From the NCBI GenBank assembly GCA_963816775.1, contig CAWFLX010000020.1:62001-126000 (forward strand): 64,000 nt of DNA, read 5' to 3'. Of this stretch, positions 25,721 to 34,634 are shown in pieces. Made by a program: the position numbers and the translations under genes. This DNA comes from JAFAXD01 sp963816775. GTDB taxonomy: Bacteria > Pseudomonadota > Alphaproteobacteria > Rhizobiales > Xanthobacteraceae. The notes beneath the pieces are model-generated. The model worked only from the letters and a program-made list of their open reading frames with translations, did not search any database and was not told the origin of the DNA. Every line of letters starts with the position of its first letter. Positions within the stretch are counted from its first letter, which is position 1.

Positions 25721-26187
25721 GCCGTGACACCAGCGGTAGCCGGGGTTCTGCGCGCGAACATCATGTTGGTGCGCGAGGTCATGACACAGGTGCCGGCGTC
25801 GTTGAGCACTTCGAAGAACAAACTGACAAAACCGAGAAGCGGTCGGCTTTGGGATGCCTTCTTGTCGAGAACGGTCACGCGCACGCGAAGGGTATCGCCC
25901 GGACGCACCGGCGCGAGCCAGCGGATCTCTTCGACGCCGGGAGCCCCCATGGAGGAAGAATTGAGCACGAAGCCATCCGCCACCATCCGCATCATGATCG
26001 CGCAGGTGTGCCAACCGGATGCGCACAGACCCCCGACCAGCGTCGCGCGCGCTGCCTCCTCGTCGAGATGCATCGGTTGCGGATCAAATTCGGCGGCAAA
26101 CGCCTTGATTTCCTCGGAACTGACGAGCTGGCGGCCGTATTCATTGACTTGGCCGACGTCAAAGTCCTCCCAAAAGAGCTTCGCCAT
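25717..26187 (-). CDS. MaoC-family (R)-specific enoyl hydratase, first of a pair
   Basis: A 156-residue protein beginning MAKLFWEDFDVGQVNEYG, with FDPQPMHLDEEAA as the D-x4-H hydratase site and ASGWHTCAIMMRM after it. It is similar throughout to the coupled gene downstream, so the two arose by duplication. ATG 26187 is preferred over GTG 26193 because the family starts with M.K..(Y/F)WED; the ribosome site is weak in both cases. It is transcribed away from the DUF4282 gene. Confidence 0.85.
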   Translation of the reverse strand: MAKLFWEDFDVGQVNEYGRQLVSSEEIKAFAAEFDPQPMHLDEEAARATLVGGLCASGWHTCAIMMRMVADGFVLNSSSMGAPGVEEIRWLAPVRPGDTLRVRVTVLDKKASQSRPLLGFVSLFFEVLNDAGTCVMTSRTNMMFARRTPATAGVTA

Positions 26188-26337
26188 GGACACCCGCGCC
26201 GTCTAGGACCTGTGATTCCCCTGTAATGCCACGGACGACGGCGCCAATTCTACCGCGTTGACCCGGTGGTGCGGGGCAGGCAGTCTCTGCGCGCATGCGG
26301 CCTGCGGCAGCCGACCGCGCGCATGAGGAGGACCGGG

Positions 26338-26628
26338 ATGTTCGACATTCGCGACTTGTTCCAGTGGGAAAGGTTCATTACGCCGTCGATCATCCGGGTG
26401 TTCTTCTGGCTGGCGTTCTTTGTTGCTCTCGTGGCCGGCGTCTTTGGAGTCGTGGCCGGTGTGCAGCTGCTGCCGTTCAATCCGCTCGTGGCCTTTCTGG
26501 TGGTTGTTCTCAGTGTTTCGGGTGCCTGCCTCGCCGTGCTGACGGCTCGGCTGCTGGCCGAGTATGTGTTGATCACATTCCGGATGAACGATCACCTCGG
26601 CGCATTGCGCAGCCGCGCTGAGATGTAA
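26338..26628 (+). CDS. DUF4282 membrane protein
   Basis: A 96-residue protein: FDIRDLFQWERFITPSIIRVFF, then two hydrophobic helices (WLAFFVALVAGVFGVVAG and LVAFLVVVLSVSGACLAVL) and LLAEYVLITFRMNDHLG. This is the DUF4282 layout, an inner-membrane protein of unknown role. AGGAGG lies 7 nt before ATG 26338, which sets the start inside a longer frame. It is a single gene convergent with ychF (19-nt gap). Confidence 0.8.
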   Translation: MFDIRDLFQWERFITPSIIRVFFWLAFFVALVAGVFGVVAGVQLLPFNPLVAFLVVVLSVSGACLAVLTARLLAEYVLITFRMNDHLGALRSRAEM

Positions 26629-26646
26629 GCGCTTCGTCCATGAACC

Positions 26647-27744
26647 TCAGGTCGCGAACCGGAAGTGCATGACGTCACCGTCGGCGACGACATACTCCTT
26701 GCCCTCGAGCCGCATCCGGCCGGCGTCGCGCGCACCAGCCTCACCCCCATAGGTAACGTAATCGCCATATGAAATTGTTTCGGCGCGGATGAACCCGCGC
26801 TCGAAATCGGTGTGGATGACGCCCGCCGCCTGCGGCCCGCGTGTTCCGCGCGTCACCGTCCAGGCGCGCGCCTCCTTCGGGCCCGCGGTGAAGAAGGTCA
26901 CGAGATCAAGCAGCACGTAGCCGGCGCGGATCAATCGATCGAGACCGGGCTCCTTCAATCCCAGATGGGCCAAATACTCGGCGCGCTCCCCGTTCGGCAG
27001 GACGGCGATCTCGGCCTCGATCTGCGCCGAGATCGCGACGCAGCCGGCCCCTTCCTCGCGCGCGCGCGCTTCGACCTTCTGCGAGTAGCTGTTGCCGCTC
27101 GCCGCTGATGCTTCGTCGACGTTGCAGACGTAGAGCATGGGCTTCGATGTCAGGAGACCAAGCTGGCCGAACAGCCGCGCTTCCTCGGGCTTGCGTTCGA
27201 GCAGGCGAGCCGGCTTGCCGGCGCGCAGCAACGCGAGGGCCCGCGTCACGAGATCGAGCGTGTCCTTGGCCTCCTTGTCGCCGCCGCGCGCTTTCTTTTC
27301 GAGCCCATCGACGCGCCGCTCCAAACTGTCGAGATCGGCGAGCATCAATTCGGTCTCGACCGTGTCGATATCGGCGATAGGATCGACTTTGCCGGCGACG
27401 TGCGTCACATCGGCATGCTCGAAACAGCGCACCACATGCGCGATCGCATCGACTTCGCGGATGTTGGCGAGGAACTGATTACCGAGACCTTCGCCCTGCG
27501 ACGCGCCGCGCACCAGGCCGGCAATGTCAACGAACGTCAGTCGCGTCGGCACGATCTCTACCGACTTGGCGAGCTTGGCAAGTTCATCGAGCCGCGGATC
27601 GGGAACCGCCACCTCGCCCACGTTGGGCTCGATGGTGCAGAACGGATAATTCGCGGCCTGCGCCGCCGCCGTTTCGGTCAGCGCGTTGAACAGCGTGGAC
27701 TTTCCCACGTTCGGCAGGCCGACAATGCCGCATTTAAAACCCAT
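26647..27744 (-). CDS. ychF: YchF-type ATPase (OBG family)
   Basis: 365 residues, the usual size. P-loop GLPNVGKSTLFNAL at the N terminus, switch region PNVGEVAVPD, DIAGLVRGASQGEGLGNQFL, and a non-canonical NVDE in place of NKxD, which is why YchF prefers ATP. The C-terminal TGS domain ends YGGEAGARDAGRMRLEGKEYVV. YchF binds ribosomes and acts in translation and oxidative stress control. It lies downstream of pth on the same strand, the common arrangement. Confidence 0.95.
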   Translation of the reverse strand: MGFKCGIVGLPNVGKSTLFNALTETAAAQAANYPFCTIEPNVGEVAVPDPRLDELAKLAKSVEIVPTRLTFVDIAGLVRGASQGEGLGNQFLANIREVDAIAHVVRCFEHADVTHVAGKVDPIADIDTVETELMLADLDSLERRVDGLEKKARGGDKEAKDTLDLVTRALALLRAGKPARLLERKPEEARLFGQLGLLTSKPMLYVCNVDEASAASGNSYSQKVEARAREEGAGCVAISAQIEAEIAVLPNGERAEYLAHLGLKEPGLDRLIRAGYVLLDLVTFFTAGPKEARAWTVTRGTRGPQAAGVIHTDFERGFIRAETISYGDYVTYGGEAGARDAGRMRLEGKEYVVADGDVMHFRFAT

Positions 27745-27798
27745 GGCGTATTCCGCAAACGTTGTGTGCCGGTAGATGCGCGATAGATAGGAGCGGAT

Positions 27799-28413
27799 TT
27801 AGTCCGGCGCATCGGCGTCGGATGTCGTTCCGCCGAACCCCTTGGCCTGCATCGCGAGATGCACCTTGTTCTGAAAGCTCGAGTCCGCCCCTGCGACCAA
27901 CAACCCGGCATTGTCGGCGATGACATCGCATAGCGTCTCGACCCAGGGCCGCTCGCTTTTCGCAAAGTCGTTGAGCACGTAGTCGTGCACCAGGTCCTTG
28001 TGGCCCGGATGACCTATTCCGATTCGGACGCGCTTGTACTCGCTGCCGATGTGGGCCGTGATGGACCGCAGCCCGTTATGGCCCGCGTCGCTGCCGCCGA
28101 TCTTGACGCGCATCTTGCCCGGCGCGAGGTCGAGCTCATCATGAAACACAATCACATCGGCGGGCTCGAGCCGGTAGAAACGAGTTTGTTCGGCCACGGC
28201 TTGCCCGGATTCGTTCATGTAGGTATCAGGCTTGATCAACAAGACGCGTTCGTCGCCGATTCGTCCTCCCGCGCCGACACCGCGATGAAAGCGAAGCCGG
28301 TGCAACCCGCTCTCATGGCGGCGCATGATTTCATCCACCACCATAAAACCGACGTTGTGGCGGTTGCGCTTATAGCGCTCGCCTGGATTTCCCAGCCCGA
28401 CGAGCACACGCAT
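27799..28413 (-). CDS. pth: Peptidyl-tRNA hydrolase
   Basis: 204 residues. It cleaves peptidyl-tRNA released from stalled ribosomes. Active-site elements: VGLGNPGERYKRNRHNVGFM (Asn and catalytic His), FHDELDLAPG (Asp), GHNGLRSI (Asn). Start ATG 28413 is fixed by the family N-terminus MRVLVGLGNPG, cutting off a longer open frame. It follows rplY by 87 nt with a strong hairpin between them, and precedes ychF: the rplY-pth-ychF order is conserved in rhizobia. Confidence 0.95.
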   Translation of the reverse strand: MRVLVGLGNPGERYKRNRHNVGFMVVDEIMRRHESGLHRLRFHRGVGAGGRIGDERVLLIKPDTYMNESGQAVAEQTRFYRLEPADVIVFHDELDLAPGKMRVKIGGSDAGHNGLRSITAHIGSEYKRVRIGIGHPGHKDLVHDYVLNDFAKSERPWVETLCDVIADNAGLLVAGADSSFQNKVHLAMQAKGFGGTTSDADAPD

Positions 28414-28456
28414 GAGAGGGTTGTTCCTGGAAACAGACGATACGCCGACGCGGACA

Positions 28457-28482
28457 TTGGAGCGCCCGCAAGGGCGCCCCAA
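28457..28482. terminator. Hairpin between rplY and pth
   Basis: TTGGAGCGCCC (28457-28467) and GGGCGCCCCAA (28472-28482) pair around GCAA with one mismatch. There is no T-run on the minus strand, so it may attenuate or process the rplY-pth transcript rather than end it. Confidence 0.4.
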
Positions 28483-28500
28483 TTGGGTGAGCGGACGCGC

Positions 28501-29235
28501 CTATTTCTTCTCCGCCTTGTCCGCAGCCGGCGCCGCACCGGCGGCGGGAGCAGCCGCGCCCGGGGCTGGCGCCGCGCCCGCAGCAGGGGCCGCACCGGGA
28601 ACCGGAGCCGCGGCGGCAGCGGCGGCCGCGGCAGCGGCGGCTTCGGCGGCGGCCTTGAGCTCTTCGGCGTAACCGGACGGCGGGACGACCGTGACCAGGG
28701 TTGCATCGGCGTGCACGACCGGGCGCACGGAGGCCGGCAACGTGACGTCGCTCAGATGCTTGGAATGGCTGATCTCGAGGCCGCTGACGTCCACCTCGAT
28801 CGCTTCGGGGATCTGGTCGGCCGGACACACGACGTCGAGCGAGTGCGTGACGATATTGATCGTGCCGCCGCGCTTCACGCCGGGCGACTGCTCGACGTTG
28901 ATGACGTGGATCGGAATCCGGACCCGGATCGTGGCGCCCTCACCCAGCCGCATGAAGTCGACATGCACCGGGTTTTCGCGCACCGGGTCGAGTTGGAAAT
29001 CGCGCGGGATGACGCGATGCTTGGTGCCCTCGATCTCGAGATCGTAGAGCGTGGTCAGAAAGCGGCCGGCAAAAATGCGCTGCTTGAGTTCGGCGGCATC
29101 GATCGAAATCGAGACTGGGGGCTGTTCATTGCCGTAGATCACGCCCGGCACGAGGCCGGTCCGACGCACTGCCCGTGCGGCCCCCTTGCCGCGCTGCGGA
29201 CGAGGCGTCGCCTTGAGTTCTTTGACGGTCGTCAT
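28501..29235 (-). CDS. rplY: 50S ribosomal protein L25/general stress protein Ctc
   Basis: A 244-residue L25 of the long Ctc type. The 5S rRNA-binding part includes GLVPGVIYGNEQPP; the second domain has HVDFMRLGEG and ISHSKHLSDVTLP. The last 60 residues are an Ala/Pro/Gly tail with an Ala run and ending DKAEKK, commonly seen in rhizobial L25 and without known function. ATG 29235 (MTTVKELKATPR) is the family start, with AGGA upstream. It heads the rplY-pth-ychF unit. Confidence 0.95.
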   Translation of the reverse strand: MTTVKELKATPRPQRGKGAARAVRRTGLVPGVIYGNEQPPVSISIDAAELKQRIFAGRFLTTLYDLEIEGTKHRVIPRDFQLDPVRENPVHVDFMRLGEGATIRVRIPIHVINVEQSPGVKRGGTINIVTHSLDVVCPADQIPEAIEVDVSGLEISHSKHLSDVTLPASVRPVVHADATLVTVVPPSGYAEELKAAAEAAAAAAAAAAAAPVPGAAPAAGAAPAPGAAAPAAGAAPAADKAEKK

Positions 29236-29421
29236 GGTCAAATCCTGAGGTTTCTTGGTTGCAACAAAAATGACCGGTTTCCCGGTCTCGGCGGCCAACC
29301 TCCAGGGGTGTTGATACGGCCGCGCGCGGGCTTATAGCCCCGCAGGGCCCAAAACACAAGGAAACGCGGCCCACCTGCGCGGCCCCTGCGGACCCGTATT
29401 GGCGGGCGGCGCAGCAGTCCG

Positions 29422-29673
29422 TTACGGCTTAGGGCGTGCCTCCAAGGCTGCCACCCGGGCCTTGAGTTCCTCGTTTTCCTCGCGCGCCAGGCGCGCCATC
29501 TCCTTGACGGCCTCGAATTCCTCGCGCGTCACCACGTCAAGTTCGCGCATCAGGCGCTCGGCCTGGGCGCGGAACAAGGTCTCGACCTCACGCCGCATCC
29601 CTTGCGCGGCGCCGGCGGCGTCGTTCATCAACCGCGCCATCTCGTCAAAGAACCGGTTGCTGGTCTGTACCAT
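29422..29673 (-). CDS. ubiK: UbiK-type ubiquinone biosynthesis accessory factor
   Basis: An 83-residue protein: NRFFDEMARLMNDAAGAAQGM, then VVTREEFEAVKEMARLAREENEEL, ending in a coiled coil. This is the UbiK/YqiC (DUF526) family, which helps assemble the ubiquinone-making complex and binds lipids. ATG 29673 with GGAGA 8 nt upstream is chosen; the frame is open further but overlaps the lgt start region. It is divergent from lgt with a gap of about 70 nt. Confidence 0.8.
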   Translation of the reverse strand: MVQTSNRFFDEMARLMNDAAGAAQGMRREVETLFRAQAERLMRELDVVTREEFEAVKEMARLAREENEELKARVAALEARPKP

Positions 29674-29743
29674 TGGCTTGTCTCCGGGAATGCGGTTCGC
29701 GTATGCAGACAATGACCTCGCATCCGCACGCCCGCAAGGTGTC

Positions 29744-30565
29744 ATGTCGCTGCTGACGCTGCCGTTCCCCGCATTCAACCCGGTGTTGATCTCGTTTGGC
29801 CCGTTTGCCATTCGCTGGTACGCGCTCGCCTACATTTTCGGCATCTTGTTTGGTTGGCTTTACGCGCGCGCGCTCATTCGCAACGAAGCCGTGTGGGCCG
29901 GACCGCCGCCGCTCAAGGTCGCCGACTTCGACGACTTCGTCGTCTGGGTAACGCTCGGCATCGTGTTGGGCGGACGCATCGGTTATGTCCTGTTCTACAA
30001 CTTCGAGCATTTCGCAGCTCATCCGCTGGAGATGCTGGAGGTTTGGAAGGGCGGCATGTCATTTCATGGCGGGTTCCTGGGCTGCGTGCTCGCCGTGGTT
30101 CTGTTTGCGCGCAGCCGCGGCATCTCGATCCTGTCGCTCGGCGACATTACCTGCGCGGTCGGACCGATTGGCCTCTTCCTCGGTCGCATCGCCAACTTCA
30201 TCAATGGAGAGCTCTGGGGCCGGCCGACCGACGTCCCTTGGGCGATGGTATTCCCGAGCGGTGGGCCGCTTCCGCGTCACCCCAGCCAGCTTTATGAGGC
30301 TGCGCTCGAAGGCATCGTGCTGTTTACTTTGTTAGCCGTTGCGATTCGGATGGGGGCACTCAAGCGTCCAGGGTTGATTATCGGCCTGTTTGCGATGTTG
30401 TATGCACTGATGCGGTCGTTCTGCGAATGGTTTCGTGAGCCCGACGCCCAACTCGGGTTCCTCTTCAACAATTGGCTGACCATGGGAATGCTGCTGTCGG
30501 TGCCGTTGCTCCTGACCGGCGCGGCGTTCGCGGCGGTGGCGTTGCGCAAGCCGCGACATCCATGA
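29744..30565 (+). CDS. lgt: Prolipoprotein diacylglyceryl transferase
   Basis: A 273-residue inner-membrane enzyme that moves diacylglycerol from phosphatidylglycerol to the lipobox Cys of prolipoproteins. Landmarks: IRWYALAYIFGILFG, GGRIGYVLFYNF, GGMSFHGGFLG (the essential HGGFLG loop), GRIANFINGELWGRPTDVPWAM (Lgt signature with Arg and Asn), HPSQLYEA. Seven helices are expected. ATG 29744 with AAGGTG before it is used. The stop overlaps the next start (ATGA at 30562-30565). Confidence 0.95.
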   Translation: MSLLTLPFPAFNPVLISFGPFAIRWYALAYIFGILFGWLYARALIRNEAVWAGPPPLKVADFDDFVVWVTLGIVLGGRIGYVLFYNFEHFAAHPLEMLEVWKGGMSFHGGFLGCVLAVVLFARSRGISILSLGDITCAVGPIGLFLGRIANFINGELWGRPTDVPWAMVFPSGGPLPRHPSQLYEAALEGIVLFTLLAVAIRMGALKRPGLIIGLFAMLYALMRSFCEWFREPDAQLGFLFNNWLTMGMLLSVPLLLTGAAFAAVALRKPRHP

Positions 30566-31659
30566 ACGCGCAAGACAAAACACCGCTCGCAATCGAGGTG
30601 CGCCGCCTGATCGAGCTGCGCGGCCCGATGCCATTGTCGCGCTACATGTCGCTTTGCCTGACGCACCCGGAGCACGGCTACTACATGAGCCGAGACCCGT
30701 TCGGCGTGGCGGGCGATTTCACCACCTCGCCCGAGATCAGCCAGATGTTCGGCGAGCTGATCGGCCTGTGGGCCGCGGCGGTTTGGCAGTCGATGGGCGC
30801 GCCCGAGAAAATCAATTTGGTCGAGCTCGGCCCCGGCCGCGGCACATTGCTGGCCGACGCACTGCGCGCAGCCAAGGTCGTGCCCGCGTTCGAGCAGGCC
30901 ATCGGCATCCACCTCGTTGAGGCAAGCCCGGTGCTGCGCGAATTGCAGCGCCTGAAACTTGGTCAGACCGAAACCATCACCTGGTACGACTCGGTCGAGG
31001 ACCTGCCGAGCGAGCCCGCCATCGTCGTGGCGAACGAATTTTTCGACGCGGTTTCGGTCAATCAGGCGGTCAAGCAGGCAGACGGCTGGTATGAACGCAC
31101 CGTTACGGTCGATAGCAGCGGAGAGCTCGTGTTCGGCACGAGCAAAGACCCGTTGCCGAACTTCGAGCAAACGTTGCCGGGGATCGTTCGCGAGGCGCCG
31201 CTGGGCGCGATATTCGAATGGCGCTCCAACCGTCTTCCCTATGAGCTCGCGCGTCGCGTCAAGCTGGGCGGGGCCGCGTTGATCATCGACTATGGCCACA
31301 CGCGAACCGATGTTGGCTCGACCTTTCAGGCACTGCGCAACCATCGTTACGACGATCCGCTCGGTGAACCTGGACGGGCCGATCTTTCGGCCCACGTCGA
31401 TTTCGAGGCGCTTGCGCACGCCGCCGCCAGCTTGGGCGCCCGCGTCCATGGACCGGTCGAGCAGCGCGTGTTTCTCACCAACATCGGAATCGAAAAGCGC
31501 GCGCTGGGGTTGAAGACGGGGTCGCCCGAACGCGGGGTGGAGATCGACACGGCGCTGGCGCGTCTGACCGCCGAGGGGGAAACCGGAATGGGCCAGATGT
31601 TCAAGGTCATCGCGTTGTCCGATCCCAACCTTGCCTCGCTGCCCGGCTTTGGCGATTGA
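30562..31659 (+). CDS. MidA/NDUFAF7-type SAM-dependent methyltransferase
   Basis: 365 residues. Landmarks: SRYMSLCLTHPEHGYYMSRD, GDFTTSPEISQMFGELIGLW, VELGPGRGTLLADALR (SAM-binding), IVVANEFFDAV and IIDYGH. In mitochondria the homologue NDUFAF7 dimethylates an Arg of a complex I subunit; the bacterial substrate is not established, though a complex I role is plausible. Its ATG overlaps the lgt stop, and pgeF follows by 68 nt: lgt-midA-pgeF is a conserved alphaproteobacterial operon. Confidence 0.9.
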   Translation: MNAQDKTPLAIEVRRLIELRGPMPLSRYMSLCLTHPEHGYYMSRDPFGVAGDFTTSPEISQMFGELIGLWAAAVWQSMGAPEKINLVELGPGRGTLLADALRAAKVVPAFEQAIGIHLVEASPVLRELQRLKLGQTETITWYDSVEDLPSEPAIVVANEFFDAVSVNQAVKQADGWYERTVTVDSSGELVFGTSKDPLPNFEQTLPGIVREAPLGAIFEWRSNRLPYELARRVKLGGAALIIDYGHTRTDVGSTFQALRNHRYDDPLGEPGRADLSAHVDFEALAHAAASLGARVHGPVEQRVFLTNIGIEKRALGLKTGSPERGVEIDTALARLTAEGETGMGQMFKVIALSDPNLASLPGFGD

Positions 31660-31727
31660 ACCGCAGGCGATCGCCCCCACATGAACCGCCCCGCACGGGC
31701 CCCCCGGCTCGGGATCGAGTTGACCCA

Positions 31728-32495
31728 ATGATGGTGCAGTCCGATGCGCTCGCCCGTCTCGCCGGCATTCGGCACGGTTTTTTCACCCGCGAGGGCGGCG
31801 TCTCCCAAGGCCTCTACGCGAGCCTCAACGGCGGGATCGGCTCGAATGACTCGCGCGAATGCGTTGCGGAAAACCGGGCCCGCATGGCGGCGACCCTCGG
31901 CTGCCGGCCGCAAGACCTGCTGAGCGCCTACCAGATCCATTCTCCGACCGTCGTGGTGGTCGACGAGCCCTGGACGGCGGATAACCGCCCACGCGCCGAC
32001 GGGCTCGTGACGCGGGTCGCGGGGCTCGCGATCGGGGTCTCGACCGCCGACTGCGGGCCGGTGCTGCTGGCAGATGGCGAGGCGCGGGTGATCGGCGCCG
32101 CCCACGCGGGTTGGCGGGGCGCGCTCGCCGGCGTCGTCGAGGCAACGATCACCGCCATGGAAGAACTCGGCGCGACACGGTCGCATATCCGGGCGGCGCT
32201 GGGACCCATGATCCGCCAGCCCAACTACGAGGTCGGTTCCGATCTGGTGACCCGTTTCCTGGACGCCGACCCTGACAATGCAAGCTTCTTTGGCCCGGCA
32301 GCGCGTCCGAACCATGCGCTGTTCGATCTCGCCGGCTACATCATGGCGAAGCTTGCGCGCGCCGGGATCGGCGGCTGGGAGGACCTCGGCCTATGCACCT
32401 ATGCCGACACGGCGCGCTTTTTCAGCTTTCGGCGAACCACTCACCGTGGTGAGACCGATTACGGCCGGCACCTCAACGCGATCGTGCTGCAGTAG
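31728..32495 (+). CDS. pgeF: PgeF/YfiH-type purine nucleoside-processing enzyme (multicopper-like 'polyphenol oxidase' family)
   Basis: 255 residues, family length. The metal/active site is built from YQIHSPTVVVVDE (His), TADCGPVLLAD (Cys) and AAHAGWRGALAG (His), followed by LGLCTYAD and FFSFRR. E. coli PgeF (YfiH) edits peptidoglycan precursors; other members cleave purine nucleosides. ATG 31728 gives the normal start just ahead of LARLAGIRHGFFTREGG. It is the last gene of the lgt operon; a small CCCCGG/CCGGGG hairpin at 32522-32538 follows. Confidence 0.9.
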   Translation: MMVQSDALARLAGIRHGFFTREGGVSQGLYASLNGGIGSNDSRECVAENRARMAATLGCRPQDLLSAYQIHSPTVVVVDEPWTADNRPRADGLVTRVAGLAIGVSTADCGPVLLADGEARVIGAAHAGWRGALAGVVEATITAMEELGATRSHIRAALGPMIRQPNYEVGSDLVTRFLDADPDNASFFGPAARPNHALFDLAGYIMAKLARAGIGGWEDLGLCTYADTARFFSFRRTTHRGETDYGRHLNAIVLQ

Positions 32496-32643
32496 GCGGG
32501 AGCGCGATCGGCCATGTTGCGCCCCGGACACACCGGGGTGGGATTATACTTAACAAACCGCTAACGAACTGGACGCCGCCCGCGTTTGTCCTTAACGCAC
32601 CCGGTCAGGCTTTGGGGAAGCGGACCTGGGTGGGGGCGTGCCG

Positions 32644-33204
32644 ATGTTCAACCATCGATTTGCGTCTGGCCTCTTGACGACGATCCTGCTCGCGATCGCG
32701 GTCGCCGGCTGTGACACAATCGGGCAGCCGCTCGCCCCATTCGCAGGAGCTCCCGCCGGAACGGTGGCGTTCGAGCGCATCGACGGCTTGCCGGAAGGGC
32801 AGTTTCGCAAGCTTGTCCAGAACCTCTCGTCGGAAGCCGACACCCGCCGTATTGCCGTGGTCTCACGTGATGGTTCGGCCCAGTACCGCGTGAAGGGCTA
32901 CGCGGCCGCGCAGATCCGCGGCAAGCAGACCGTGATCGTGTGGGTCTGGGACGTCTATGACGGCAACAAGCAGCGCGTGACACGTCTCGGCGGCGAGGAA
33001 GCGGCCAGCAACCGCCAGCGTGGCTGGGGCGCCGCCGACGACCAGATGCTCCACCGGATCGCCCACGAGGGGATCGACCAGCTCGCCACATTCCTGGCGG
33101 CGCCGCCCGACCGTGTCCCGGCGCCCGCGCCCGCGCCGGCTCGCAGCATCGATGTTGCGTCCACTCCGCCGGCCGAGACCGTCTCGCTCGCACTGGCGCG
33201 CTGA
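32644..33204 (+). CDS. Lipoprotein of unknown function
   Basis: 186 residues. The signal sequence MFNHRFASGLLTTILLAIAVAGC ends in a lipobox (AVAGC), so the protein is lipid-modified, fittingly close to lgt. The mature part (VAFERIDGLPEGQFRKLVQNL, YRVKGYAAAQ...VWVWDVYD) is a conserved rhizobial lipoprotein; the end is Ala/Pro-rich. ATG 32644 is preferred over GTG 32638 because of GGTGGGGG 7 nt before it. Probably an outer-membrane lipoprotein facing the periplasm. Confidence 0.75.
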   Translation: MFNHRFASGLLTTILLAIAVAGCDTIGQPLAPFAGAPAGTVAFERIDGLPEGQFRKLVQNLSSEADTRRIAVVSRDGSAQYRVKGYAAAQIRGKQTVIVWVWDVYDGNKQRVTRLGGEEAASNRQRGWGAADDQMLHRIAHEGIDQLATFLAAPPDRVPAPAPAPARSIDVASTPPAETVSLALAR

Positions 33205-33323
33205 AGCCCTGAAAACCTTCGGGACAACGGACCTGCGCGTATTGCCAGGGTCGCAGCCCCCGGATATCACCGCCGCGGCTGCAGGATTCCCGATGCGTAC
33301 CATCCTGCTTCAGGGAGACGGAG

Positions 33324-34313
33324 ATGTCTGGCACCAACGGAGCCATCAAGCTCGTCGCCGGCAACTCCAATCCACGCCTGGCTGACGCAATCGCGGCCTA
33401 TTTGCGGGTCCCACTCGCCAAAGCGGTGGTGCGGCGCTTCGCCGACATGGAGATTTTCGTCGAGATCCTCGAGAACGTGCGCGGCACCGATGCGTTCGCG
33501 ATCCAGTCGACGTCGTATCCCGCCAACGACCACCTGATGGAGTTGCTAATCATCATCGATGCGCTGCGGCGCGCGTCGGCACGGCGAATCACCGCGGTGT
33601 TGCCTTATTTCGGATACGCGCGCCAGGACCGCAAATCCGGCTCGCGCACACCGATCTCGGCCAAGCTGGTCGCCAATCTGATCACCAACGCGGGAGCCGA
33701 CCGCGTTCTTACCCTCGACCTCCACGCCGGCCAGATCCAGGGCTTTTTCGACATACCGACCGACAATTTGTTTGCCTCGCCCGTGATGGTGCGGGACGTG
33801 CGCGAACATTTTGATCTCAGCAAGGTCATGGTGGTATCGCCGGACGTCGGCGGCGTGGTACGGGCGCGCCAACTCGCAGCCCGCATCAATGCTCCGCTCG
33901 CGATCATCGACAAACGCCGGGAGCGGGCCGGCGAATCCGAGGTCGTCAACGTGATCGGCGATCCTGCCGGCTACACCTGCATCCTGGTCGACGACATCGT
34001 CGATTCCGGCGGAACACTCGTGAATGCCGCCGATGCCTTGCTGGAGAAAGGCGCGACCGACGTCTCCGCCTATATTTCCCATGGTGTGTTGTCGGGCGGC
34101 GCAGTTGCCCGCATCACCGCTTCCCATCTCAAGGAGTTGGTCATCACCGACTCAATCCAGCCGACGGAAGCGGTCCGGGTCGCGAGCAACATTCGGGTGC
34201 TCTCGATTGCGTCGCTGATCGGCGAAGCCATCGCGCGCACCGCCGAAGAGAAATCGGTCTCCAGCCTGTTTGACGAACGCGTCTTGCCGGGAAGGCCTTC
34301 CCCGCACACGTGA
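33324..34313 (+). CDS. prs: Ribose-phosphate pyrophosphokinase
   Basis: 329 residues. It makes PRPP from ribose 5-phosphate and ATP for nucleotide, histidine and tryptophan synthesis. Landmarks: KLVAGNSNPRLADAIAAYL, VRRFADMEIFVEI, LPYFGYARQDRKSGSR (flexible loop), VLTLDLHAGQIQGFF (metal-binding), VVSPDVGGVVRAR and the PRPP loop CILVDDIVDSGGTL. AGGGAG precedes the ATG. Single gene; 119 nt after the lipoprotein. Confidence 0.95.
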   Translation: MSGTNGAIKLVAGNSNPRLADAIAAYLRVPLAKAVVRRFADMEIFVEILENVRGTDAFAIQSTSYPANDHLMELLIIIDALRRASARRITAVLPYFGYARQDRKSGSRTPISAKLVANLITNAGADRVLTLDLHAGQIQGFFDIPTDNLFASPVMVRDVREHFDLSKVMVVSPDVGGVVRARQLAARINAPLAIIDKRRERAGESEVVNVIGDPAGYTCILVDDIVDSGGTLVNAADALLEKGATDVSAYISHGVLSGGAVARITASHLKELVITDSIQPTEAVRVASNIRVLSIASLIGEAIARTAEEKSVSSLFDERVLPGRPSPHT

Positions 34314-34634
34314 TGCGGCGGATCGCGTTTCTCGGCGGAAAATGCGACAGGCGAGCCTCCGATCGGGCCTTCTACAAACTGAGTCAACGTGTCGCAGGCC
34401 GGGGCTGTGGACGGGGTCGCGCCGCACCGTTGCGCGATTTAGACGAATCTTCGATCAGTTCCCTGCCCAGCGATTTTAGGCAAACGCGACGAGACCGGTT
34501 TTAGAGCGTGCTTCGGAGCCCTGTGTTCCGATCAACACGCCCTCGAACAGTCGGTCGCGCAAGGGATTCGCGTACCTCAAGCGTGCTCCAAAATCTCAGA
34601 CGGCAACCCAAACCCCAGCGGCAGGATGTTTGGC
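34314..34634. other. Intergenic region without a visible gene
   Basis: About 320 bases separate prs from the YbjN-like gene. Short open frames here have no ribosome site or family resemblance, and no clear hairpin with a T-run is seen. It probably carries the promoter of the gene at 34635. Confidence 0.4.

Noticed and set aside
27985..29337. 450-codon plus-strand frame opposite pth and rplY
   Set aside because: It is a shadow of two well-identified genes and reads as low-complexity Gly/Arg sequence.
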